A stretch of DNA of 64,000 bases from contig NZ_CP024866.1 of assembly GCF_004136015.1 (NCBI RefSeq), positions 6,524,861 through 6,588,860 on the forward strand, in the 5' to 3' direction. The translations under genes and the position numbers were made by a program. Below the pieces are notes generated by a model. It did not search any database and was not told the origin of the DNA. It worked only from the letters and a program-made list of their open reading frames with translations. Shown here piece after piece: positions 25,798-35,188 of this stretch (positions are counted from its first letter, which is position 1; each line of letters opens with the position of its first letter). Source of the DNA: Pseudomonas sp. ACM7. GTDB taxonomy: Bacteria; Pseudomonadota; Gammaproteobacteria; Pseudomonadales; Pseudomonadaceae.

Positions 25798-27171
25798 ATG
25801 ACCGAGCCCCTCCTCAGTTTTGATCAACTCAAGCGTGCCGCCGCCTCCGGCGAGATCGATACCGTTCTTGTTTGCATGGTCGACATGCAAGGCCGATTGG
25901 TCGGCAAGCGATTCCAGGTCGAGTTTTTCATCGACAGCGGTCATGAAGAAACCCATTGCTGCAATTACCTGCTGGCCGACGACATCGACATGGAGCCGGT
26001 GCCGGGTTACGCCGCGGCCAGTTGGAGCAAAGGCTATGGCGACTTTGTGCTCAAACCCGACATGGCCACGTTGCGACGGGTGCCCTGGCTCGAATGCACG
26101 GCGCTGGTGCTCTGCGATGTGCTCGATCATCACCATCGGCGCGACCTGCCGCACAGCCCGCGGGCGATCCTGAAAAAGCAGGTCGAGCGACTGCGCGAGC
26201 GCGGCTACACCGGCATGTTCGCTTCGGAACTGGAGTTCTATCTGTTCGACGAGAGCTACGAGGCCATCCACGAGCGCAACTACCACAAGCCGAAGACGGC
26301 CGGTCACTACATCGAGGATTACAACATCCTGCAGACCACCCGCGAAGAGCCGGTGCTGCGGGCGATTCGAAAGCATCTGCAGGCCAGTGGCATTCCCGTG
26401 GAAAACTCCAAGGGTGAATGGGGGCCAGGCCAGGAAGAAATCAATATCCGTTATGCCGATGCGCTGACCATGGCCGACCACCACGTCATCATCAAGCACG
26501 CCTGCAAAGAGATCGCGCAACTACAGGGCAAGGCGATCACGTTCATGGCCAAGTGGCGCTACGACGCCGCCGGCTCCAGCAGCCACATTCACAATTCGCT
26601 GTGGGACAAGAACGGTAAAAAGCCGCTGTTCTTTGACGCCAAGGCTGAGTTCGGCATGTCGAAACTGATGCGTTCCTGGGTGGCCGGGCAGCTCAAATAC
26701 GCCAACGACATTACCTGTTTTCTCGCGCCCTACATCAATTCGTACAAGCGCTTTCAGGCCGGCACTTTTGCACCGACCCGGGCGGTGTGGAGTCGGGACA
26801 ATCGCACTGCGGGCTTTCGTTTGTGCGCAGAAGGCAGCAAAGCCATACGCATCGAATGTCGCATCGGCGGCGCCGACCTCAACCCATATCTGGCCTTCGC
26901 CGCCTTGATCGCGGCGGGACTGGCCGGCATCGACGAGAAGCTCAGCCTCGCGCCGCCCTTCGAGGGCGATGCCTACGTAGACGAACACTTGCCTGAAGTA
27001 TCGAAGACCCTGCGTGAAGCTTGCGCCGCACTCCAGGGCTCGACCATGTTGCGCGAGGCGTTCGGCGATGAAGTGATCGACCACTACGTGCACACCGCCG
27101 AATGGGAGCAGAAAGAGTACGACCGGCGGATCACCGACTGGGAACTGCAGCGCGGGTTTGAGCGCTATTGA
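25798..27171 (+). CDS. glutamine synthetase-family ligase (gamma-glutamyl-amine synthetase-like)
   Basis: A 457-residue GS-fold protein. It shows the beta-grasp N-domain (DTVLVCMVDMQGRLVGKRF), SELEFYLFDESYEA, EWGPGQEEINIRYADAL, AGSSSHIHNSL and the ATP/substrate signature RIECRIGGADLNPYLAFAA. The sequence groups with PuuA/GlnA-like enzymes that attach glutamate to amines rather than with GlnA itself (no adenylylation loop). It heads an operon with aldehyde dehydrogenase, iron alcohol dehydrogenase and an amine-type permease, so the substrate is probably an amine or amino alcohol. The ATG at 25798 has CAGGA upstream. Confidence 0.85.
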   Translation: MTEPLLSFDQLKRAAASGEIDTVLVCMVDMQGRLVGKRFQVEFFIDSGHEETHCCNYLLADDIDMEPVPGYAAASWSKGYGDFVLKPDMATLRRVPWLECTALVLCDVLDHHHRRDLPHSPRAILKKQVERLRERGYTGMFASELEFYLFDESYEAIHERNYHKPKTAGHYIEDYNILQTTREEPVLRAIRKHLQASGIPVENSKGEWGPGQEEINIRYADALTMADHHVIIKHACKEIAQLQGKAITFMAKWRYDAAGSSSHIHNSLWDKNGKKPLFFDAKAEFGMSKLMRSWVAGQLKYANDITCFLAPYINSYKRFQAGTFAPTRAVWSRDNRTAGFRLCAEGSKAIRIECRIGGADLNPYLAFAALIAAGLAGIDEKLSLAPPFEGDAYVDEHLPEVSKTLREACAALQGSTMLREAFGDEVIDHYVHTAEWEQKEYDRRITDWELQRGFERY

Positions 27172-27181
27172 GACCGCCATC

Positions 27182-28573
27182 ATGACTTCAACGATTCAAC
27201 TCATCTCACCGGTCGATGGCCGGGTCTATGCCGAACGCCGCTGCGCCGATGCAGCGCAAATCGACCAGGCGCTGGCGGCGGCCGAAGCGGCCCAAGCGCA
27301 ATGGAAACGCCGGCCACTGAGCGAACGCGCCGCTTTTTGCAGCGCCGCGGTGGACGCGATGCTGGCCATGAAGGCTGACATCGTGCCGGAACTGGCCTGG
27401 CAGATGGGCCGACCGGTGCGCTTTGGCGCTGGCGAACTGCGCGGTTTCGAAGAGCGTGCCCGGCATATGATCGCCATTGCGCCTGACGCCCTGGCAGCGC
27501 TTGAGCCCACGCCCGTCGCCGGTTTTCGACGCTGTATCAAACGCGAGCCGCTGGGTACGGTGCTGGTTGTCGCGCCCTGGAATTACCCCTACCTGACGGC
27601 GGTCAATACGATTATCCCGGCGCTGATGGCCGGCAACAGCGTCATCCTCAAACATGCGTCGCAAACGCTGCTGGTGGGCGAACGGTTCGCCGAGGCCTTT
27701 CGCCGCGCCCATCTGCCCGAAGGGCTATTCCAGAACCTGCTGCTCAGTCATGTTTATACCGGAGCGATCATTGCCTCTGGACGCGTGCAGCAAGTGAACT
27801 TCACCGGCTCGGTCGAAGCCGGAAAATCCATGGAACACGCGGCCGTCGGAGGTTTCCTCGGTGTGGGCCTGGAGCTCGGCGGCAAAGACCCGGCCTACGT
27901 ACGGGCAGACGCCAACCTCGAACACGCGGTGGAAAACCTGGTGGACGGCAGCTTCTTCAACTCCGGGCAAAGCTGTTGCGCGGTCGAGCGTATTTATGTC
28001 GATGAAAAAATATACCCGGCGTTTGTCGAACGCTTCGTCGCGCTGACTCGCCAATACGTGCTGGGCAACCCGCTGGACGAAGCCACCACACTGGGTCCGC
28101 TGGTCACACCGAACGCCGCTGATTTCGTTCGTGGGCAGATCGCCGATGCACTGACCCAAGGCGCTCGGGCACTGATCAATCCAAAGGATTTTCCTGCCGA
28201 CGCGCCGGGCAGCGCCTACCTCGCGCCGCAAGTATTAGTCGACGTCACCCATCAAATGTCGGTGATGCGCGAGGAAAGCTTTGGTCCCGTGGTCGGCATC
28301 ATGCCGGTGGCCAGCGACGACGAAGCCATTGCCTTGATGAACGACAGTGAGTTCGGGCTCAGCGCCTCCATCTGGACGCAAGACCTTGCCGCCGCCGAAC
28401 GCTTGGGCAACGAAATCGACACCGGCACCGTGTTCATGAACCGCTGCGATTACCTGGACCCGGCCCTGGCCTGGACCGGAGTGAAGAACAGCGGACGCGG
28501 CGTCACGTTGTCGCGCCTGGGTTATGAAAATCTGACCCGCGCGAAATCCTTCCATTTGCGCCACGAGATCTGA
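27182..28573 (+). CDS. aldehyde dehydrogenase of the glutamylation operon
   Basis: A 463-residue NAD(P)-dependent ALDH. The general base is in LELGGKDPAY and the catalytic Cys in FFNSGQSCCAVERIY; VAPWNYPYL marks the cofactor domain. I used the ATG at 27182, 10 bases after the upstream stop. It probably oxidises the aldehyde produced by the alcohol dehydrogenase encoded next, giving a carboxylate. Codon use matches its neighbours. Confidence 0.88.
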   Translation: MTSTIQLISPVDGRVYAERRCADAAQIDQALAAAEAAQAQWKRRPLSERAAFCSAAVDAMLAMKADIVPELAWQMGRPVRFGAGELRGFEERARHMIAIAPDALAALEPTPVAGFRRCIKREPLGTVLVVAPWNYPYLTAVNTIIPALMAGNSVILKHASQTLLVGERFAEAFRRAHLPEGLFQNLLLSHVYTGAIIASGRVQQVNFTGSVEAGKSMEHAAVGGFLGVGLELGGKDPAYVRADANLEHAVENLVDGSFFNSGQSCCAVERIYVDEKIYPAFVERFVALTRQYVLGNPLDEATTLGPLVTPNAADFVRGQIADALTQGARALINPKDFPADAPGSAYLAPQVLVDVTHQMSVMREESFGPVVGIMPVASDDEAIALMNDSEFGLSASIWTQDLAAAERLGNEIDTGTVFMNRCDYLDPALAWTGVKNSGRGVTLSRLGYENLTRAKSFHLRHEI

Positions 28574-28576
28574 GCC

Positions 28577-29737
28577 ATGAGCCTGACCGCGAACTGGAAC
28601 TACCCCACAAGCATCCGCTTCGGTGTCGGCCGCATCGCCGAGCTTGCCGAGATCTGCCGCAGCCAAGGAATCCAGCGACCATTGCTGGTCACCGACAGTG
28701 GCCTGGCGCGTGCCCCGATCACCACGGCAGCAGTGGACGCCTTGCGCGCCGCCGGCCTTGGCGTGGCGCTGTTTTGCGACCTTAAACCCAATCCGGTTGA
28801 GGCCAACCTGGCGGGCGGGCTCGATGCCTGGCGCGCCGGCAAACACGATGGTGTGGTCGCCTTCGGCGGTGGCAGTGGCCTGGACATGGGCAAGCTCATC
28901 GCCTTCATGAGCGGCCAGACCCGGCCGGTGTGGGATTTCGAAGACATCGGCGACTACTGGACCCGCGCCGACGAAGGCAGCATCGCCCCGATCATTGCGG
29001 TGCCGACCACGGCGGGTACCGGCTCCGAGGTGGGCCGTGCCGCGGTGATCATCGATGAGCGTACGCACACCAAACGCATCATCTTCCACCCGAAGATGAT
29101 GCCGCGCGTGGTCATCAGCGACCCGGCCCTCACCGTCGGCATGCCGGCCAAGGTCACCGCTGGCACCGGCATGGATGCGTTTGCGCATTGTCTGGAATCG
29201 TATTGCGCCCCCGGTTTTCATCCCATGGCCGAAGGGATTGCGGTGGAAGGCATGCGCCTGGTCGCCAATGCCCTGGTGCGAGCCGTACACACACCCTCGG
29301 ACCTGGAGGCGCGAGCGGAAATGCTCGCGGCGGCCGCGATGGGCGCTACCGCTTTCCAGAAAGGCCTGGGCGGGATGCACGCCCTCTCACATCCGGTGGG
29401 CGCCCTGTACGACACCCATCACGGCATGACCAACGCCACGTTCATGCCCTATGTCCTGAAATTCAATCGCCCGGCCATCGAGGAACGCATCACCCGCCTC
29501 GCGGCTTATTTGCGTCTGCCCTCGCCCGGCTTCGACAGTTTTCTGGCCTTCGTCCTCAAGTTGCGCAAGGACATCGGCGTGCCCCATACGCTGGTTGAGC
29601 TAGGGGTGGATGACCGGCAGGCCGACCTGATCGCGGACATGGCGATTGTCGATCCTTGCGCCGGCGGCAACCCGCTGCCCTTGACCCGAAATGGCGCGGC
29701 AGAAATTTTCGAAGCGGCGTACCACGGCCGTCTGTAG
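28577..29737 (+). CDS. iron-containing alcohol dehydrogenase
   Basis: A 386-residue group III ADH. The NAD motif GGGSGLDMGK lies near residue 95, PTTAGTGSEV near 140, and the metal ligands are in TAGTGMDAFAHCLESY and GGMHALSHPVGALYDTHHG. It starts 3 bases after the aldehyde dehydrogenase stop. In this operon it would oxidise a primary alcohol to the aldehyde, which suggests an amino-alcohol substrate (inference). Confidence 0.9.
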   Translation: MSLTANWNYPTSIRFGVGRIAELAEICRSQGIQRPLLVTDSGLARAPITTAAVDALRAAGLGVALFCDLKPNPVEANLAGGLDAWRAGKHDGVVAFGGGSGLDMGKLIAFMSGQTRPVWDFEDIGDYWTRADEGSIAPIIAVPTTAGTGSEVGRAAVIIDERTHTKRIIFHPKMMPRVVISDPALTVGMPAKVTAGTGMDAFAHCLESYCAPGFHPMAEGIAVEGMRLVANALVRAVHTPSDLEARAEMLAAAAMGATAFQKGLGGMHALSHPVGALYDTHHGMTNATFMPYVLKFNRPAIEERITRLAAYLRLPSPGFDSFLAFVLKLRKDIGVPHTLVELGVDDRQADLIADMAIVDPCAGGNPLPLTRNGAAEIFEAAYHGRL

Positions 29738-29891
29738 AACAGTTGTCTGTCCATGGCCAAGGTGCGAACTCGCAGCATGGACGGGATTTATCCGCAAGAA
29801 ACAGGAGCAGTACGACAAGGGGTTGAAGGCCAGCCCATCCGGCCACGTAAAACCCGGATGGATGCGTATCAAAACCTAAGGGGCACACAAC

Positions 29892-31457
29892 ATGAATCCA
29901 GCAAGTCAGCCCGACACGAGCGCGCCGCAAGACGATGACGTCAAGGTGCTGCACAGCATGGGCTATGCCCAGCAGCTCTCACGACGCATGGGCGTTTTCT
30001 CCAACTTTGCCATTTCCTTTTCGATCATCTGCATCCTCTCGGGTGGTATCAACTCACTCGCCCAGGGCACCTCGGGTGCAGGCGGTGCGTCAATCGGCAT
30101 TGGCTGGCCGATCGGTTGCCTGATCTCCGGGGTTTTCGCCATGGCCATGGCGCAGATTTCCTCGGCCTACCCTACCGCTGGCGGCCTCTATCACTGGGGC
30201 TCGATTCTCGGTAACCGCTTCACCGGCTGGCTGACCGCTTGGTTCAACTTGCTCGGGCTGGTCACCGTGCTAGGCGCGATCAACGTCGGTACCTATTACT
30301 TCTTTTTCGGCGCCTTCGGACCAGCGCTGGGTATGGAGGACACCACCACGGTGAGGGTGATTTTCCTGGCGATCCTGACCGGCCTCCAGGCCTTGTGTAA
30401 CCACCTGGGTATCGGCCTGACCGCTAAACTCACCGACTTCTCGGGCTATCTGATCTTCGCCACGGCGCTCGCGCTGACCATCGTCTGCCTGATCTCTGCA
30501 CCCAGTTATGAGTTCATCCGGTTATGGACCTTCAGCAACTATTCCGGCGAGGCTGGCGGCAGCGTTTGGCCACAGGTCTCGAACGGCTGGATTTTCATGC
30601 TCGGCCTGCTCTTGCCGATCTATACCATCACCGGCTATGACGCCTCTGCGCACACCTCGGAAGAGACCCGAAATGCCGCCATGTCGGTGCCACGCGGCAT
30701 GGTCATGTCGGTGGTCTGGTCGCTGCTGTTCGGCTGGGTCATGCTCAGTTCGTTTGTGCTGATGCTGCCAAGCATGGACGAGGCGGCGAAGCATGGCTGG
30801 ACCGTGTTTTTCTGGGCCATGGACACCCAGGTCAATCCGACTGTGAAGTTGGCGCTTTACGTGGCCATTTTCATCTCGCAATTTCTTTGCGGGTTGGCGA
30901 CCGTGACCTCGGTCTCACGCATGATCTTCGCGTTTTCCCGTGACGGCGGCCTGCCCTTCTCCAAAGCACTGGCCTCGGTCTCGCCGACCCTACGCAGCCC
31001 GGTGGCGGCGATCTGGACCGGTGCCACGCTCGCGGTGTTGTTCGTCTGGGGATCGTCGGTGATCTCGGTCGGTGAAACGCCGGTCTATACCATCGTGGTG
31101 TCCTGCACGGTGATCTTCCTGTTCTTCTCCTTCATCATTCCCATCGTGCTGGGCCTGTTTACCTACGGGACTTCGAAGTGGCCAACCATGGGACCGTGGA
31201 ACATGGGGCGCTTCTGGTACTCGGTGTTTGCCCTCCTCTCGATCCTCTCGATGGTGATCATTTTCGTCATCGGCATCCAGCCACCGAACGAATGGGCGCT
31301 GTACATCACCATCGGTTTTCTGGTGCTGACGGCAATCGTCTGGTTCGGTTTTGAAGCCCGTCGCTTCCAGGGTCCGCCGATTGGCGACATGATCGTCAAG
31401 CGTCAGGCTGAAATTGCGGCGGCTGAAGAGGCGTTGAATAAACGGGGTGGAAGTTGA
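29892..31457 (+). CDS. APC-superfamily amino acid/amine permease
   Basis: A 521-residue 12-TM transporter. It begins with a polar leader and GYAQQLSRRMGVFSNFAISFS, followed by the APC consensus ISSAYPTAGGLYHWGSILG and GYDASAHTSEETRNAAMSVP, features of the ACT (choline/GABA/ethanolamine-type) group. AAGGGG lies upstream of the ATG. A gap of 154 bases from the dehydrogenase gene suggests the same operon or an internal promoter. It probably imports the substrate of the three upstream enzymes. Confidence 0.88.
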   Translation: MNPASQPDTSAPQDDDVKVLHSMGYAQQLSRRMGVFSNFAISFSIICILSGGINSLAQGTSGAGGASIGIGWPIGCLISGVFAMAMAQISSAYPTAGGLYHWGSILGNRFTGWLTAWFNLLGLVTVLGAINVGTYYFFFGAFGPALGMEDTTTVRVIFLAILTGLQALCNHLGIGLTAKLTDFSGYLIFATALALTIVCLISAPSYEFIRLWTFSNYSGEAGGSVWPQVSNGWIFMLGLLLPIYTITGYDASAHTSEETRNAAMSVPRGMVMSVVWSLLFGWVMLSSFVLMLPSMDEAAKHGWTVFFWAMDTQVNPTVKLALYVAIFISQFLCGLATVTSVSRMIFAFSRDGGLPFSKALASVSPTLRSPVAAIWTGATLAVLFVWGSSVISVGETPVYTIVVSCTVIFLFFSFIIPIVLGLFTYGTSKWPTMGPWNMGRFWYSVFALLSILSMVIIFVIGIQPPNEWALYITIGFLVLTAIVWFGFEARRFQGPPIGDMIVKRQAEIAAAEEALNKRGGS

Positions 31458-31479
31458 TTGCTGCAGTCATGAGCAAACG

Positions 31480-31507
31480 GTGGCGAGGGAGCCAGCTCCC
31501 TTGCCAC
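31480..31507. repeat. single REP-type hairpin
   Basis: GTGGCGAGGGAGC pairs with GCTCCCTTGCCAC across a 2-base loop with one mismatch, just after the permease stop. This is the second common Pseudomonas REP type and may also stabilise or end the transcript. Confidence 0.65.
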
Positions 31508-31519
31508 AGCGAGCCGCGC

Positions 31520-31879
31520 CTACGCAGGTAGATCGATTTTATCCAACAACCGGTTCGCCGTGATCTCCGCCACCATGATGCTGTTTGAAATACCCAACAG
31601 GGCATAGCGCGACCCACCGTCCAGATGATCCACCAGCTGATGGACCATCACATCGACCGAAGCCAGCGTCTCGACCAAATAAACGGCCTGGGTTTCGGTA
31701 GTAGCCCCTGGGTCCACGGAAAACAGAGTGCGGTGGGTACGCCCGGTGGCTTTGATGTCGGCAGTCGACGGGAAGTGAAAGTCGAGGGCCCGTTCGGCGG
31801 CCTCGTTGAGTTTGTTCGAATCGGGTTCGTACGGGGACACCGGATCGGTGTCCGGTGGATTGGGCGTTACTTTGAACAT
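31520..31879 (-). CDS. DUF6124 (formerly DUF3077-type) family protein
   Basis: A 119-residue Pseudomonas-restricted protein. The conserved parts are DSNKLNEAAERALDFHF, LFSVDPGATTETQAVYLVETLASVD and RYALLGISNSIMVAEITANRLLD. Several paralogues occur per genome in fluorescent Pseudomonas; the function is unknown. Its ATG at 31879 is clear. Confidence 0.85.
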   Translation of the reverse strand: MFKVTPNPPDTDPVSPYEPDSNKLNEAAERALDFHFPSTADIKATGRTHRTLFSVDPGATTETQAVYLVETLASVDVMVHQLVDHLDGGSRYALLGISNSIMVAEITANRLLDKIDLPA

Positions 31880-31990
31880 AGATGCTTCCCCGTTGGCGGG
31901 GAACCTGAGAGAGCTATTGGACTCCTCGGGCGAGGGGATGATTTATCGCCACTGCTACTCGACACCGGACATCGAGAAAGCCTATGACTG

Positions 31991-32164
31991 ATGGTCGCCG
32001 GTGTTCAGCCAGAAGACGAAAACGGAGAGCCATTGGCCCGCGCGAACCTGCAATCCCCGTCCGGGACACGCATCATCTGGTTGCCCAAGCGCTTCGGGCA
32101 CTTCTCTATCGAAATCCTGGAAGACAAGGCGCTGGAGGCATTTGTCGAGGCTGCGTTTGCCTGA
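31991..32164 (+). CDS. short hypothetical reading frame, possibly a gene remnant (57 aa)
   Basis: The frame begins MVAGVQPEDENGEPLARANL and ends GHFSIEILEDKALEAFVEAAFA. It has Pseudomonas-like codon use but a poor ribosome-binding site. The end looks like the C-terminus of a larger protein, so it may be a fragment left by deletion. No homologous family recognised. Confidence 0.3.
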   Translation: MVAGVQPEDENGEPLARANLQSPSGTRIIWLPKRFGHFSIEILEDKALEAFVEAAFA

Positions 32165-32249
32165 GTGTTGCTGCGGTGAATGTATGCTTTGGGCTGAAGT
32201 AGGTGCTGCTGGTACCATCATCCAAGAACTGACAAGCCGAGCAGAAAAC

Positions 32250-32411
32250 ATGAATCGTCGTAAAAAAATACAGCAGTTATTGAAGGCTCACGCAAAAAAG
32301 GCCAGCGCCAAATTGGCACCGTCAAGCAAGTCTAAATACATTAGTAAAGCTGACCGATTGAAACTAGCAGCTGAACCCAGTGCAGACTCGATCATTTCCC
32401 CTGAGAGCTGA
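32250..32411 (+). CDS. DUF2986 family small basic protein
   Basis: A 53-residue protein starting MNRRKKIQQLLKAHAKKASA and continuing KLAPSSKSKYISKADRLKLA. This is the typical DUF2986 pattern of small, strongly basic proteins of Vibrio, Shewanella and Pseudomonas with unknown function. The ATG is at 32250; the longer frame upstream of it is not coding. Confidence 0.8.
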   Translation: MNRRKKIQQLLKAHAKKASAKLAPSSKSKYISKADRLKLAAEPSADSIISPES

Positions 32412-32535
32412 TTTACGCACTCAATGTCGCTCTCCTCGGTTGCTGGACGCTGCGCGATAAAGCTGGGACCGGGCCGCGCGCCCTTAAACAAACGTTAGGC
32501 ACTTATCCAACCTTACCGTACGGAGCATATAAGAC

Positions 32536-32892
32536 ATGTCAAACATCGTCGCATGGACCCTGTTCGCCCTGGGCGTCCTCCATATTCCATTCGGTATTAT
32601 CAAGTTCAAAACAGCATTCGCCGCCGCCGTAGGCTCTGGCTTCGTTGACCAATTCAAAGCGCACGAAGATCGGCGCACTGCTCTCTGGTTTACCATGCTG
32701 GGGCCGCTTTTTATGCTCGCAGGGCAGACAGCGATTCACGCCGTAGCCGTTGGCGATCTCGCGCTACTTAAAATGGTTGGCATCTATGTGCTTATGATCT
32801 CGATCATTTGCGTCATTGCAGTTCCAAAATCGGGGTTCTGGGCAACGCTGCTGGTTTCTCCGCTGATCATCGCGGCAGGGTATGGCTGGTAG
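32536..32892 (+). CDS. DUF6463 family membrane protein
   Basis: A 118-residue protein with about four hydrophobic segments (VAWTLFALGVLHIPFGII; TMLGPLFMLAGQTAIHAVAV; KMVGIYVLMISIICVIAVP; FWATLLVSPLIIAAGYGW). The HEDRRTALWF segment between TM1 and TM2 is typical of the family. Function unknown. Complete, with an ATG at 32536. Confidence 0.75.
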   Translation: MSNIVAWTLFALGVLHIPFGIIKFKTAFAAAVGSGFVDQFKAHEDRRTALWFTMLGPLFMLAGQTAIHAVAVGDLALLKMVGIYVLMISIICVIAVPKSGFWATLLVSPLIIAAGYGW

Positions 32893-32949
32893 GCCTAAAA
32901 ACGCGCATAGAGTTGGACGCCACAAGAGAAACGATCGCACAAGGACGTA

Positions 32950-33153
32950 TTGGCTTTGCTGACTGTTACATTGTTGGCCGCATGGATCCTCAACTCGCGC
33001 GAGAACGAGCCAAAGCAGACACCACCCGCCGACGGAGTAGATTCGAACTACACGTGCGCCTCCAACAAGCTCTGCGGACCTGGTACTCAGCTATGGATGA
33101 AGTGCTTCCCGGCAGAGTTCGATTCAGTTTTCCTTCAGAAATGCCGACCTTGA
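32950..33153 (+). CDS. possible small exported Cys-containing protein (67 aa, TTG start)
   Basis: The frame starts with a hydrophobic leader (LALLTVTLLAAWILN), then a short polar region with four Cys residues. AAGGA lies 4 bases before the TTG and third positions are moderately GC-rich, both weak support. A competing frame from ATG 32981 has poorer codon statistics. No homologue recognised; could equally be spurious. Confidence 0.25.
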   Translation: MALLTVTLLAAWILNSRENEPKQTPPADGVDSNYTCASNKLCGPGTQLWMKCFPAEFDSVFLQKCRP

Positions 33154-33470
33154 AAAGCCTTGATGGAAGATATGCGGTAGCGGCCTTTGATCAAATGATC
33201 GCATCCCTTCCACGACCTACTCACACCCCAGAACCTCCTGACCGCAGATGAAGTGAAATCCCATTGCCGCCGTGGAATGACCGTAAGCGTACGGGGAATA
33301 CGCCTTGTGCAGGGTATGCGTGTGGTGAAGGCCGTACTCAAATTAGTGCCGTGGGCCAGTGACATGGACGTTAGCCCTAGGAGACCAATGGCGTGCACTA
33401 GAGCTGGAGATTGGTAGATCGCGTTAGCTCGGCGGCTTGCCTTATTCAGTTACCCAATTTAGTTCATGAC
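33154..33470. other. non-coding or degraded sequence
   Basis: About 315 bases with no supported gene between the possible small protein and the TetR gene. Base composition differs from the flanking core genes, consistent with decayed accessory DNA. Confidence 0.35.
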
Positions 33471-34025
33471 TTAGGTCCGCCACGGTGGAAGAGCCTCTTC
33501 GAAAAGTGAAAAGGCTCGATGCAGGAAACTGTTGAAGCGAGCGGCATCACGCCGCAGCCCTGCCTGTTGACCACCAATCAGGCACAGATGGGCCACCTTA
33601 CCAATCACTTCTGCTTCGCCTGGCATATGGACCAAGCGGCGGCACGTCCGTATCGCGAAGTCCAGTCGTCTTGTGTCAACACGCTGCTGAAACTCGCCTA
33701 CCAACGGATCGTGCAGCGACCAGGCTCGGATGGAAACTTCCCGCCCAGGTTGTTTCTCAGCGGCAATACTCAAGTAGCGTTTCAAGGTTTCGCCCGCGCT
33801 ACGACCCTGCGCCGCATAAGCGAGCATGCGCTTCGTGTAGTCTTCTTCCCAAGCGGCCAGCAAGGTGCGGACAAAGTCTTCGCGATTGCGGAAATGGTGA
33901 TAGAACGATCCGCGGGTCACATTCAATCGGCGCGATAGACTCTCGGCCGAAACGCCAATATGCCCTATTTGATCGAGAGCCTCAAAACCAGCCGCGATCC
34001 AATGGTTACGAGTTAGTTTTCTCAC
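33471..34025 (-). CDS. TetR-family transcriptional regulator
   Basis: A 184-residue regulator. The N-terminal helix-turn-helix reads GVSAESLSRRLNVTRGSFYHHFRNREDF (outline, residues 24-51), followed by a helical ligand domain. The start is GTG at 34025 with GGAG about 11 bases upstream. It is divergent from the DJ-1/PfpI gene, so it probably represses that gene and itself from the shared 115-base gap. Confidence 0.85.
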   Translation of the reverse strand: MRKLTRNHWIAAGFEALDQIGHIGVSAESLSRRLNVTRGSFYHHFRNREDFVRTLLAAWEEDYTKRMLAYAAQGRSAGETLKRYLSIAAEKQPGREVSIRAWSLHDPLVGEFQQRVDTRRLDFAIRTCRRLVHMPGEAEVIGKVAHLCLIGGQQAGLRRDAARFNSFLHRAFSLFEEALPPWRT

Positions 34026-34139
34026 CAGTTATTTCGCTCCATATTTAGCGCCATACAGACTGTGTATGGTGCGCAACCGATTGATACGCTGCGAACACCA
34101 GCAAAGATGGCCGTTGCGTTTTGCACGCCAGCACTTTTC

Positions 34140-34772
34140 ATGGAGCTCGCCTTGAAGAAAATCGTTCTGGTTGCTTTCGACCAATTCACTGATATCGACC
34201 TATTCCTGATGTGGGACATTTTAGGCCGCAACACTGAGGACTGGCACGTCCGAATATTGGGTTCTAGCTCTATCGTGCGATCGGCGCACGGCCTGCCTGT
34301 TTCGGTGCATGGTCCGCTTTCCGAGGCCAATAGTGCCGACGCGGTATTGTTCGTCAGCGGCAAGGAAGGGATACCCGCTGCACTTGCCGCCCCAGATTTC
34401 CTGCCGTCGTTTGAACTTGACTCCAGACGCCAGCGAATCGGCTCCATATGCGCCGGAGCTTTCATTCTCGAACGGCTTGGGCTGCTCAGCGGCCAAGCAA
34501 CTACACACCCGGATGCACGATCAAGCTTGCAAGCTCTGGGACTTGAGCCCATGGACCAGCCTCTTGTATGCCAGGGGAACGTTGCAACCGCTGGCGGATG
34601 CCTTGCGGCGCTCTATCTGGTGGGATGGTTGGTTGAATCCTGGTTCGATGTCGACAAGCGCCGTGCGACGTTGCTCCCTGTTCTGCCAGCTGGGCAGCAA
34701 GAGCTCTATGATGCCTTGATCGGGCTCAGTATCCGACAAGGAGAAGTTGACGCCTCAACAACATCCAGTTAA
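34140..34772 (+). CDS. DJ-1/PfpI family protein
   Basis: A protein of about 210 residues with a class I glutamine amidotransferase-like fold (KKIVLVAFDQFTDIDLFLMWDIL) and the nucleophile elbow IGSICAGAFILERLG near residue 104. Related proteins are isonitrile hydratase-like or glyoxalase/chaperone-like; substrate unknown. ATG at 34140; a TTG at 34152 has GGAG 6 bases upstream and may be the true start. Divergent from the TetR gene. Confidence 0.8.
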   Translation: MELALKKIVLVAFDQFTDIDLFLMWDILGRNTEDWHVRILGSSSIVRSAHGLPVSVHGPLSEANSADAVLFVSGKEGIPAALAAPDFLPSFELDSRRQRIGSICAGAFILERLGLLSGQATTHPDARSSLQALGLEPMDQPLVCQGNVATAGGCLAALYLVGWLVESWFDVDKRRATLLPVLPAGQQELYDALIGLSIRQGEVDASTTSS

Positions 34773-35188
34773 TCCATGCTCGCTCAGCGAGGCTCTGGAC
34801 CTCATCAAGGCGTGGACATTGGTTATCCGGACGGCATCGCCACGACCCATGCGAGCTCCGCTCCTGGTGCGCTACTGCGCCTGGAACCTGAAGTTGCCGT
34901 GAACCCCACACTTGAATACGTACCTGATAGCCTAAGTAGGCACGCCGCAATATGGAAAAAGAGCCGCTTGTACAGCGAGATTCCTCCACTATGCAGATAC
35001 CTCGTGTGCTTGGGAATGAGCAGTGAGCGCGGTTGTCCCTGTCCGGCTTGAAAGTCGGTAACCGTCACTTCTAAGCTAGACAAGCACTTACAGGGCGACA
35101 AGGAGCGTTATACGACAAAACCATCGCAACAAGAAACGCGACATGGCATGTCGTCTAATTAGTAGTTAGAACTCAGGAGAGATCCCCG
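34773..35188. other. gap without a supported gene
   Basis: About 415 bases after the DJ-1 gene. Short frames exist on both strands but none has a recognisable domain, a good ribosome-binding site or Pseudomonas-like codon use. The base composition fits decayed accessory DNA. Confidence 0.35.

Noticed and set aside
32808..33251. 147-codon plus-strand frame overlapping the DUF6463 gene
   Set aside because: Overlaps a well-supported gene out of frame; the downstream part from ATG 32981 has poor third-position bias and no homology that I recognise.
34776..35051. 91-codon plus-strand frame after the DJ-1 gene
   Set aside because: No domain, no good ribosome-binding site and non-native codon use.
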